Assembly: GCA_004297665.1 (NCBI GenBank)
Contig: SCUP01000239.1
Coordinates: 1-18,590 of the forward strand
DNA from: Nitrosarchaeum sp.
GTDB lineage: Archaea > Thermoproteota > Nitrososphaeria > Nitrososphaerales > Nitrosopumilaceae
Length of the DNA: 18,590 nucleotides
Reading direction: 5' to 3'
Positions 13,909 to 18,590 of the stretch are shown one piece after another. The notes below the pieces were generated by a model. It worked only from the letters and a program-made list of their open reading frames with translations. It ran no database searches and was not told the origin of the DNA. The translations under genes were made by a program, and so were the position numbers. Each line of letters begins with the position of its first letter. The first letter of the stretch is position 1.

Positions 13909-14064
13909 TTGGGAAAGAAACGTGAAATCCCACTTGAGATTGATGATCATTTTAAACTGTATGGAAAAGAACCTTGGGAAGTAGATTATGGAGAAAAATG
14001 CATAATCTGTAATGTTAGAATTGATGAATATGGTTTTTGTTCTTGTGGATCAAGTGGAGACTAA
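13909..14064 (+). CDS. Small zinc-ribbon protein, 51 aa, TTG start
   Basis: A 51-residue reading frame from TTG 13909 to TAA 14062-14064. The N-terminal half is charged (MGKKREIPLEIDDHF, then YGKEPWEVDYGEKC). The C-terminal half has Cys31-x2-Cys34 and Cys44-x1-Cys46 (CSCGSSG), which looks like a compact zinc site. The amino-acid composition, a single in-frame stop and a TATA element 26 bp upstream support a real gene. It is divergent from the 63-residue zinc protein and shares its promoter region. Function not recognised. Confidence 0.7.
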   Translation: MGKKREIPLEIDDHFKLYGKEPWEVDYGEKCIICNVRIDEYGFCSCGSSGD

Positions 14065-14114
14065 TTTTTATAATTATTGGCACATATTTTAGACATTAAA
14101 TTTATCTAAATGGT

Positions 14115-15110
14115 TCATGTATTGTCCTCTTGAATTTCTCTAGAAGTTACTAATGATTTCCTTTTTCTCATTATAATCACTATAACTACAAGTCCAATTA
14201 ATGCACCAACTCCAAGTAGAATATAGACAATTTCATCTTGACTTACATTTGATACTGACGTTGAAGAATTGTTTTGTATGGTTGATTTTTCATCATTAAT
14301 ATCTATTGTACCTATAATTGATACATTACCTGAATTATCTGGTCTTATGTTAAGCCAAACATGTGTTCCATTATTGTTGTATTCATGAAAAAATATTTTC
14401 TCATCTCCCATGTATACATTATGTGGTATTGGTAATAGTTCTAGAGGAATTATTGCTGTTACAAACTGTTTTTCTCCATTGAAATCAAAACTAATACTTT
14501 TTGTTGTTTGATCAAAATTAAATTGATTTATTTCTGCAAATGTTCTTATTTCAATTAAAAATTCTTTATTATCAAATTCTATATTTTTTAATATCTTTGG
14601 CTCATCAATAGAATATTCTAAAATCATTTGACAACCATGACACGCAATTCCTTTCTTTTCGTCTAGATATACAGGTCTGTCATTTACAAAAATTAAATCC
14701 ACTTCTTCAGGAAGTATAAACGATGTTGTTTCAAGATATCTAAAATTCCAAGTCCATACATTATCTTTTAGAAAAATAATATCTCCAAGATCATATTCTA
14801 CAATTGTATTTTCTTGTGATGGATAAATCATAATACTGTCATTATCACCAATACTTCCAAATTGTTTTTCGTTTCCTTCTTCATCTAAAACTGTAAGGTT
14901 GGTTACAGTTCCCTCAATCAATTCTACTTGTCTGGGTGAATTTGATGAAGCAATTACGTGCTTTACATGAATTTCATCTGATGAACTAATTACAACTTCA
15001 ACTGATTTTTGTTCTGCTTTTTCTCCAATAGAAATTCCTTGGCCATAAGCTGTAGGAATAGCTATTATGAATATCATTATTACAAAAAAAATAACTTGTT
15101 TTGAACTCAT
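14115..15110 (-). CDS. Type I membrane protein with CHGC motif, 331 aa
   Basis: Unrecognised envelope protein. It has an N-terminal signal peptide (VIFFVIMIFIIAIPTAYGQG, residues 6-25), a beta-rich extracellular region of about 260 residues, a Ser/Asn-rich stalk (about 276-291), a transmembrane helix (about 294-313) and a short basic tail. The ectodomain contains CHGC (157-160), its only two cysteines, which could form a disulphide, bind metal or heme-like ligands, or be a redox pair; a lone CxxC followed by Q is not a c-type heme CxxCH site. Its ATG follows the cyclophilin stop with no gap, so the genes are co-transcribed. This could mean that the cyclophilin gene is merely a convenient upstream partner, or that folding is linked; the second is speculative. 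Confidence 0.82.
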   Translation of the reverse strand: MSSKQVIFFVIMIFIIAIPTAYGQGISIGEKAEQKSVEVVISSSDEIHVKHVIASSNSPRQVELIEGTVTNLTVLDEEGNEKQFGSIGDNDSIMIYPSQENTIVEYDLGDIIFLKDNVWTWNFRYLETTSFILPEEVDLIFVNDRPVYLDEKKGIACHGCQMILEYSIDEPKILKNIEFDNKEFLIEIRTFAEINQFNFDQTTKSISFDFNGEKQFVTAIIPLELLPIPHNVYMGDEKIFFHEYNNNGTHVWLNIRPDNSGNVSIIGTIDINDEKSTIQNNSSTSVSNVSQDEIVYILLGVGALIGLVVIVIIMRKRKSLVTSREIQEDNT

Positions 15111-15587
15111 TTATTCCACTTTAACATGAAGCATTTTTGCCTCCTCAAGGGGACAATCATTACGATCTCTTTGTAAATTTACAATTTTATCGGCAACATC
15201 CATTCCTTCTATTACTTCCCCAAATACCGTATATTGCCTATCAAGAAATGTGCTATCTGTTGTAACAATAAAAAATTGTGAGCCTGCACTATTTGGATCC
15301 TGTGCTCTAGCCATAGAAACAATACCACGATGATGTGATCTTGAACTAAATTCAGCCTTAATTGTATGACCTGGTCCCCCAGTACCCCATGTACTCTTAT
15401 GTCCACTCTTTGTATTTGGGTCTCCACCTTGAATCATAAATCCAGGAATAACTCTATGAAAAAGTGTACCGTTATAGAATCCATCCTTTGCTAATTTCTC
15501 GAAATTTCTAACAGTTTCTGGTGCCAAATCAGGAAGTAATTTGAATACAATTGTTCCTAGGTTAGTTTCAATAATTGCTGTACTCAA
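15111..15587 (-). CDS. ppiB: Cyclophilin-type peptidyl-prolyl cis-trans isomerase
   Basis: Catalyses cis-trans isomerisation of Xaa-Pro bonds and assists protein folding in the cytosol; no signal peptide is present. The 158-residue single-domain product has the catalytic arginine segment FHRVIPGFMIQGGD (about 43-56), GTGGPG, FSSRSHHRGIVSMARAQDPNSAGSQFFI (with the Gln-Phe-Phe active-site strand) and LDRQYTVFGEV. These are the usual cyclophilin landmarks in order, and the length is typical of prokaryotic members. It starts at TTG 15585-15587 (M-S-T-A-I-I-E-T), with a TATA-like CTTATGATAAG on the minus strand about 23 bp upstream. It heads a two-gene unit with the type I membrane protein. Confidence 0.95.
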   Translation of the reverse strand: MSTAIIETNLGTIVFKLLPDLAPETVRNFEKLAKDGFYNGTLFHRVIPGFMIQGGDPNTKSGHKSTWGTGGPGHTIKAEFSSRSHHRGIVSMARAQDPNSAGSQFFIVTTDSTFLDRQYTVFGEVIEGMDVADKIVNLQRDRNDCPLEEAKMLHVKVE

Positions 15588-15604
15588 CAGGGGTTATCAA
15601 CAGT

Positions 15605-15615
15605 CTTATCATAAG
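15605..15615 (-). promoter_or_regulatory. Candidate TATA box for ppiB
   Basis: The minus strand reads CTTATGATAAG, centred about 23 bp before TTG 15587. Slightly short spacing, otherwise a good match. Confidence 0.45.
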
Positions 15616-15706
15616 AGTCTTTTTGTAATAAATAATTTAAAATTTTTATAGTTGGTTATTGTATTTTAAAAAATTCGTAATAATCAGTACGTTTTTCGTT
15701 AATAAA

Positions 15707-15736
15707 AATAATTATTTAATTATTGAATAATTATTT
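15707..15736. repeat. AT-rich direct repeats of a 10-bp palindrome
   Basis: AATAATTATTT occurs at 15707-15717 and 15726-15736. Each copy includes self-complementary AATAATTATT. The spacing of 19 bp is close to two helical turns, so both would face the same side of the DNA. Confidence 0.5.
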
Positions 15737-15753
15737 TATTCTAAAATATTTTC

Positions 15754-15769
15754 TAACTATTAATAGTTA
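15754..15769. repeat. 16-bp perfect palindrome upstream of the HTH gene
   Basis: TAACTATTAATAGTTA is fully self-complementary. It lies 35-50 bp upstream of the TATA element of the 15835 gene, a usual location for an activator site in archaea. A dimeric HTH protein, possibly the product itself, could bind here (inference). Confidence 0.5.
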
Positions 15770-15804
15770 AATCAAAAATTAAACCATTTCAAAAAGTTAT
15801 AGTC

Positions 15805-15812
15805 TTATATAG
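15805..15812 (+). promoter_or_regulatory. TATA box for the 15835 HTH gene
   Basis: TTATATAG is centred about 26 bp before TTG 15835. One of the clearest leaderless promoters in the window. Confidence 0.65.
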
Positions 15813-15834
15813 AACAACTAAAATTTAGAATCTG

Positions 15835-16059
15835 TTGAATCGTACAAACCAGAGCACGATCATTAAAGAAGCAATTAATTCTTATCTTGACAAAGGGGTA
15901 ACTGACAAACAGGATATCTATACCAAAGTCGTAGATGAACTTGGTGTGCCAAGACCTACCGTTAGAAGGGTCGCAAGAGATTTGAGAACTGAATTACTAC
16001 AAAAAATCCAGATCTTACAATCAGATATGCCTAAAACATCTACTTCTGAAGACGAGTAA
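15835..16059 (+). CDS. Small helix-turn-helix DNA-binding protein, 74 aa
   Basis: A compact 74-residue, probably DNA-binding protein. The segment from about residue 20 to 50 (VTDKQDIYTKVVDELGVPRP then TVRRVARDLRTELLQK) has the helix-turn-helix pattern, with GVPRPTVRR as turn and recognition helix start. An N-terminal helix precedes it and an acidic tail (TSTSEDE) follows. Codon use contains several G/C-rich choices (GGG, GTC, CGT) relative to the neighbours, which suggests high expression, though this is an impression. It starts at TTG 15835 with a strong TATA 26 bp upstream, preceded by palindromes that could be operators. A T-rich run follows the stop. Targets unknown. Confidence 0.8.
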   Translation: MNRTNQSTIIKEAINSYLDKGVTDKQDIYTKVVDELGVPRPTVRRVARDLRTELLQKIQILQSDMPKTSTSEDE

Positions 16060-16062
16060 ACT

Positions 16063-16083
16063 AGAGGCTCTTTTTTTCTTTTT
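16063..16083 (+). terminator. T-rich transcription terminator after the HTH gene
   Basis: The stop codon is followed by AGAGGCTCT and then a run of seven T and a further TTTTT after one C. Oligo-T tracts are the main archaeal termination signal; the upstream hairpin is only 4 bp and probably irrelevant. Confidence 0.6.
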
Positions 16084-16115
16084 ACTTAATATCGATTTTC
16101 AATATCAGCATTACT

Positions 16116-16123
16116 GTTATAAA
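16116..16123 (+). promoter_or_regulatory. TATA box for the 16146 gene
   Basis: GTTATAAA is centred about 26 bp before ATG 16146. Good leaderless spacing. Confidence 0.6.
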
Positions 16124-16145
16124 CAATGAATTTTTCAAATAATTT

Positions 16146-16631
16146 ATGGGATATCTTGGAAACCATTTGGCAACAATGGTTACTGGAGTCTTTGCGGCTA
16201 TACTTACAGGGCTGTGGCCTTATTTTGTAGGTTTTGCACCCATACTAAATTTTGTATTTATTATGGCTGTACCAATAACTTGGTTCCTTACTTTTGCATG
16301 TTGGATTTCTCAAAAGAGTACTGATTATATGCATAAATCTAAAGCTCATGTGAGTCATAGTGAAAAAAAAAGCTTGAGTAATTTACAAACAATTCAAATT
16401 TACACATCAGATGGAAAACAAGTTAGTCACACTGAAATTAAAACCGCACAAAGTGAGTTATCTGGAGAACTAAACAAACTCAAAGAAACTGTAAAACTAA
16501 AAGACAGTGAAATTGAAAGATTAAATCAAGAAATTTCAAATCTACAAACTTTAGTTCAAATTGAATCATTAAAAACAGAACTTGCTAATCTTAAGATGTT
16601 GGCCTCTAAAAGTAAAACAAAAAACAACTGA
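16146..16631 (+). CDS. Membrane protein with two helices and a C-terminal coiled coil, 161 aa
   Basis: Not recognised. The N-terminal third has two membrane helices (about residues 8-27, MVTGVFAAILTGLWPYFVG region, and 31-54, ILNFVFIMAVPITWFLTFACW region) joined by a very short turn. They are followed by a basic/His stretch and a polar linker, then a long heptad-rich coiled coil (about 100-153, with repeating L/I at a/d positions: LSGELNKLKETVKLKDSEIE onwards). The tail is basic. This layout, a hairpin anchor plus cytoplasmic coiled coil, suits a scaffold or membrane-tethering protein (inference). ATG 16146 is supported by TATA spacing. Its TGA is 1 bp from the stop of the small Cys-rich gene on the other strand. 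Confidence 0.82.
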   Translation: MGYLGNHLATMVTGVFAAILTGLWPYFVGFAPILNFVFIMAVPITWFLTFACWISQKSTDYMHKSKAHVSHSEKKSLSNLQTIQIYTSDGKQVSHTEIKTAQSELSGELNKLKETVKLKDSEIERLNQEISNLQTLVQIESLKTELANLKMLASKSKTKNN

Positions 16632-16632
16632 G

Positions 16633-16746
16633 TTAATCCTTACAGTGACAACATACTATACCATGATTATTTTTACAACTTGGGCAGCTTACGGCACCGC
16701 CGTAATGACATTTACATGAACATAATTCTGTTGGATCTTTTTTCAT
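16633..16746 (-). CDS. 37-residue Cys/His-rich micro-protein
   Basis: A 37-residue reading frame from ATG 16744-16746 to TAA 16633-16635. Nearly a third of its residues are potential metal ligands: Cys9, Cys11, Cys13, His14, Cys21, Cys24, Cys32, Cys33, His34, Cys35 (with His28 also available). The arrangement C-x-C-x-CH ... CPSC ... CCHC could hold one or two zinc ions. Such composition is very unlikely by chance in a genome this AT-rich, and the frame uses GC-rich codons (GGC, GGT, GCC, TGC), which supports a real gene. No family is recognised. It is convergent with the membrane/coiled-coil gene (1-bp gap) and divergent from the secreted-protein gene at 16803. Confidence 0.68.
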   Translation of the reverse strand: MKKDPTELCSCKCHYGGAVSCPSCKNNHGIVCCHCKD

Positions 16747-16802
16747 ATTCTAGTATGACTTCTACGTTATGTTAATATTTGACTCTTACAGTTTTAACCT
16801 AA

Positions 16803-17297
16803 ATGAATTGGAACAAATCTTTTAAACTAAATAAAGAAATTACTATGATGTCTAAAAATATTATGTTTGCAAGTCTTATTGCATCAATATTATTTACTAC
16901 TGTTATATCTAACGCAAATTCTTTTGCTGAACCAATTGAATCACAAACAGAAATCACTCCAATTAACAATTCTATGGGAATTGAAAAAACAACTCTTCAA
17001 ATGTCTATCTCTAAAGATAATAAACTACCATGGGGATTTGTTGAAGGAAAGATCTTAAATCACGTGGCTGATTATCCTGTAATTATTCAGATTTTTGATA
17101 ATAACGAAATCATTACAGGAAATAGTATTGGTGCTGTCCACTTTGCACAAACTCCAGTCAACGAAGATGGTTCATATGAATACAAATTCAGAGTACTTGA
17201 CTCAAATCAAGGACAGATAACTAAAATTTTTGATGGTAGTTATACTGTTAAAATCTTTAAGGTAGTGTATCTATATCCTAATCTTGATGTAGTTTAG
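16803..17297 (+). CDS. Secreted protein, 164 aa (or 150 aa from a later start)
   Basis: Exported protein of unknown function. A clear signal peptide (KNIMFASLIASILFTTVISN, then ANSFA before EPIES) is followed by a beta-rich domain with VEGKILNHVADYPVIIQIFD, which resembles the Ig-like repeat found in archaeal surface proteins (GxVxNxxxxxPVxIxVxD pattern) and ends with a YTVKIFK strand. The 164-residue form starts at ATG 16803 (TATA-like TTAATATTT about 27 bp upstream). ATG 16845 or 16848 would give a more typical short n-region and has its own TTTAAACT (16821-16828) about 20-24 bp upstream. Both starts are plausible. The 3' end overlaps the flavoprotein gene by 20 bp. Confidence 0.8.
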   Translation: MNWNKSFKLNKEITMMSKNIMFASLIASILFTTVISNANSFAEPIESQTEITPINNSMGIEKTTLQMSISKDNKLPWGFVEGKILNHVADYPVIIQIFDNNEIITGNSIGAVHFAQTPVNEDGSYEYKFRVLDSNQGQITKIFDGSYTVKIFKVVYLYPNLDVV

Positions 17298-17808
17298 AAG
17301 CCATTTTCAAAGTCTCATCTACTAATTCTCTTAATCTTTTCTTGTCATCATCATTTGAGATAGTGTTTTCTGAGATTGATTCTGTAGTGAGAAACACTGC
17401 TTTAGGATTAGTAATTACTCTGAAATATGATAATAATTGTGTGATCAATGTTTGAACATCCACAAATCCAATATTACCTGAAGCTAAAATTGCCATGCCG
17501 GCTACTTTACCTTCAGTTTTTTTATAATTGATATATTCAAACAGATTCTTCAATGCTGAACTAAAAAATGAATTATAAATTGGAGATCCAATTAACCAAA
17601 CATCTGCATTCGTGATATCATTAGCTGCATTTTTTGTATGCTCATTGTATTCTTCTTCTGGTCCTTTATAGCATTCAATTTGTCCATCTGAAAGATTAAT
17701 CAATTTAGTATCGGAATTTTTTGATTTTGTATATTCAAAAACATATTTCATTATTACTTGAGTATTTCCATTTTTTCTAGGACTTCCAGAAATTATTACA
17801 ACTTTCAT
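17278..17808 (-). CDS. NADPH-dependent FMN reductase-like flavoprotein, 176 aa
   Basis: Flavodoxin-fold protein of the NADPH-dependent FMN reductase / iron-sulfur flavoprotein group, expected to bind FMN and transfer electrons from NAD(P)H to quinones, flavins or other acceptors. The N-terminal phosphate loop SGSPRKNGNT (about residues 7-16) is diagnostic. GSPIYNSFFSSALKNLFEYI (about 74-93) matches the second FMN-binding loop of the family, and ILASGN lies near 107-112. Length is normal. ATG 17808 (MKVVIISGSPRK) was chosen over ATG 17820 because the TATA palindrome at 17831-17838 is 26 bp from 17808 but only about 14 bp from 17820, and the beta-1 strand begins directly. The Cys cluster of iron-sulfur members is absent. 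Its 3' end overlaps the secreted-protein gene by 20 bp. Confidence 0.88.
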   Translation of the reverse strand: MKVVIISGSPRKNGNTQVIMKYVFEYTKSKNSDTKLINLSDGQIECYKGPEEEYNEHTKNAANDITNADVWLIGSPIYNSFFSSALKNLFEYINYKKTEGKVAGMAILASGNIGFVDVQTLITQLLSYFRVITNPKAVFLTTESISENTISNDDDKKRLRELVDETLKMASKLHQD

Positions 17809-17830
17809 AATTCTGACCATCTATCTTTGT

Positions 17831-17838
17831 ATTTAAAT
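17831..17838 (-). promoter_or_regulatory. TATA box of the FMN reductase-like gene
   Basis: Self-complementary ATTTAAAT is centred about 26 bp before ATG 17808. It decides for the internal ATG over ATG 17820. Confidence 0.55.
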
Positions 17839-17867
17839 TGCAACAATATTTTTTCAAAATTTAAAAA

Positions 17868-17961
17868 CGGGCTTGGAGGGCTTCGATCCCTCGACCTGTA
17901 ACTTAGGAGGCTACTGCGCTATCCAAGTTTCGCGTCTAAAATGACTCTGCGCCACAAGCCC
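17868..17961 (-). tRNA. tRNA-Arg (anticodon CCT) with a D-loop intron
   Basis: The minus strand folds into a tRNA. Acceptor GGGCTTG/CAAGCCC (7 bp) has discriminator G73; the D-stem is GCGC/GCGC, the anticodon stem GTAGC/GTTAC, with loop CTCCTAA and anticodon CCT (17907-17905). The variable loop has 5 nt (AGGTC) and the T-stem is GAGGG/CCCTC. The D-loop is about 19 nt too long. Removing AGTCATTTTAGACGCGAAA (17946-17928) leaves AGCTTGGATA, a normal D-loop with G18-G19, and a 75-nt mature tRNA. It decodes AGG as arginine. CCA is not encoded. Oddity: position 54 is A (loop ATCGAAG) rather than U. The TATA element at 17982-17990 lies 25 bp upstream. Confidence 0.9.
17928..17946 (-). other. Intron in the D-loop of tRNA-Arg(CCT)
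   Basis: A 19-nt insert after position 15 of the tRNA, with an internal GTC/GAC hairpin and ATTTTA loop. Flanking AGA and AAA/AAC could be the 3-nt bulges of a relaxed bulge-helix-bulge, the exon GCGC pairing over 3 bp with the intron GCG. The exact ends are uncertain by one nucleotide (18 or 19 nt). Confidence 0.75.
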
Positions 17962-17981
17962 AGCAAAAAAAATACTTGTAA

Positions 17982-17990
17982 TTATTTAAG
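17982..17990 (-). promoter_or_regulatory. TATA box for tRNA-Arg, overlapping the bluB stop
   Basis: Minus-strand CTTAAATAA is centred about 25 bp before the 5' end of the tRNA at 17961 and overlaps the last codons of bluB (stop at 17986-17988). Confidence 0.55.
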
Positions 17991-18590
17991 CATAATCAAG
18001 ATTAGTTTTGATCATTTCTTGTATTTCATTCCAGCCTACATTTTTTGTATCTTGCCATTTCTCAAAATATACTACATCCTTAAGATCTAGTCTTGGAAGC
18101 CATCCTGCTGTTTCAAGATCTGGCTTTTGTGCAAATTCATCTACATATCCTAAACAAAGATATGCTATTGGAACAACATGTTCTGGTAATTCTAAAACCT
18201 CTTTGAGAGTATCATTTGAAAGAATACTAACCCAACCAAGCCCAACTCCTTCTGTTCTTGCTGCAAGCCACAAATTCTGAATAGCACAACATACACTATA
18301 CAATCCTGCCTCAGGAATACTTGATCTGCCAATTACAAATGGACCAAATTTTGAAGGATCATATGTTACACATAGATTGATAGGCGATTCTAAAATTCCT
18401 TCGAGTTTAAATGAAAGATATTTTGTTCTCTTTGGTTCTTCAACTAATTTTGATGAGCGATTTTTTTCTTCTTCAAAAGAATCTTTGATCTTCTTTTTTG
18501 TAGTGATATCTTTTATTAAAATAAAATTCCATGGTTGAGAAAAACCAACAGATGGTGCATGGTGTGCAGCATTTAGAATTCTGGATAAAA
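17986..18590 (-). CDS. bluB: 5,6-dimethylbenzimidazole synthase (BluB), 5'-truncated by window edge
   Basis: Nitroreductase-fold flavoenzyme that fragments reduced FMN with O2 to make 5,6-dimethylbenzimidazole, the lower ligand of vitamin B12. The frame is open to the window edge, so at least 200 residues are visible and the start is missing. The N-terminal part in view, with RILNAAHHAPSVGFSQPWNF, is the BluB signature (AAHHAPSVGFxQPW) that separates it from generic nitroreductases. The glycine-rich LWLAARTEGVGLGWVS FMN-binding segment follows, then LPEHVVPIAYLCLGYVDEF and a C-terminal GWLPRLDL..VVYFEKW typical of the family. It needs O2, fitting an aerobic archaeon. A partner to cobJ in the pathway, though 11 kb away. 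Confidence 0.92.
   Translation of the reverse strand, partial: LSRILNAAHHAPSVGFSQPWNFILIKDITTKKKIKDSFEEEKNRSSKLVEEPKRTKYLSFKLEGILESPINLCVTYDPSKFGPFVIGRSSIPEAGLYSVCCAIQNLWLAARTEGVGLGWVSILSNDTLKEVLELPEHVVPIAYLCLGYVDEFAQKPDLETAGWLPRLDLKDVVYFEKWQDTKNVGWNEIQEMIKTNLDYA

Larger units (their letters stand above)
15588..15834. other. 247-bp AT-rich intergenic region between cyclophilin and HTH gene
   Basis: Longest gene-free stretch in the window. It holds the two divergent promoters, two copies of AATAATTATTT (15707-15717 and 15726-15736, a 19-bp period, each containing a 10-bp palindrome) and a 16-bp perfect palindrome (15754-15769). No coding frame, RNA gene or known origin element is evident. Confidence 0.6.

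Noticed and set aside
15588..15834. Replication origin
   Set aside because: AT-rich and palindromic, but no Cdc6/Orc1 gene or recognisable origin recognition box array is nearby. Promoter and operator use explains it more simply.
1..18590. CRISPR arrays, insertion sequences, rRNA genes, integrated virus or toxin-antitoxin loci
   Set aside because: Looked for on both strands; no regularly spaced repeats, transposase or integrase motifs, rRNA-like stretches or toxin motifs were seen.

Overview
The window reads as a stretch of an ammonia-oxidising archaeon of the Thaumarchaeota/Nitrososphaerota, most likely Nitrosopumilales. The grounds are a very AT-rich, tightly packed genome, archaeal information-processing proteins (Rpo11/RpoL, TFS, PCNA, archaeal TyrRS), TATA-box promoters about 26 bp before start codons with almost no Shine-Dalgarno sites, frequent TTG starts, and an archaeal tRNA with an intron in the D-loop and no encoded CCA. 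The genus is an inference; no ammonia-oxidation gene is present.

Layout. 1-441: 3' part of a dual-specificity phosphatase. 443-1319 (-): an unknown protein followed by two tandem paralogous micro-proteins. 1371-2743 (+): rpoL-tfs-pcn, linking transcription and replication. 2779-5682 (+): aspartate kinase, then a secreted protein with a duplicated C-terminal module. 5734-7571: cobJ, convergent with tyrS. 7627-9673: a small helical protein, a winged-helix protein, a two-finger C2H2 protein, a zinc-binding protein and a four-helix membrane protein. 9756-11307 (+): a DegT-family sugar aminotransferase overlapping an MtrA-like corrinoid-binding protein. 11304-13053 (-): a MazG/dUTPase-like hydrolase, a PfkB sugar kinase and an anchored LEA14-like protein. 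13178-14064: a wHTH-like protein and two small zinc proteins. 14115-15587 (-): cyclophilin followed with no gap by a type I membrane protein. 15588-15834: the longest gene-free stretch, very AT-rich and palindromic. 15835-17297: a small HTH protein, a membrane/coiled-coil protein, a 37-residue Cys-rich protein and a secreted protein. 17278-17808 (-): an FMN reductase-like flavoprotein. 17868-17961 (-): tRNA-Arg(CCT) with a D-loop intron. 17986-18590 (-): 3' part of bluB.

Themes. Cobalamin appears three times: corrin-ring synthesis (CobJ), lower-ligand synthesis (BluB), and a probable cobamide-binding MtrA-like protein that keeps the cobalt-ligating His position. Small zinc-binding proteins of 37-129 residues are unusually dense between 8.4 and 16.7 kb. 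Most transcripts look leaderless, which helps choose between alternative starts. Convergent genes usually overlap or abut at their stop codons. Four small genes were found by hand: 443-589, 600-752, 13909-14064 and 16633-16746. No insertion sequence, CRISPR array or rRNA was seen, and no gene-free stretch exceeds 300 bp.
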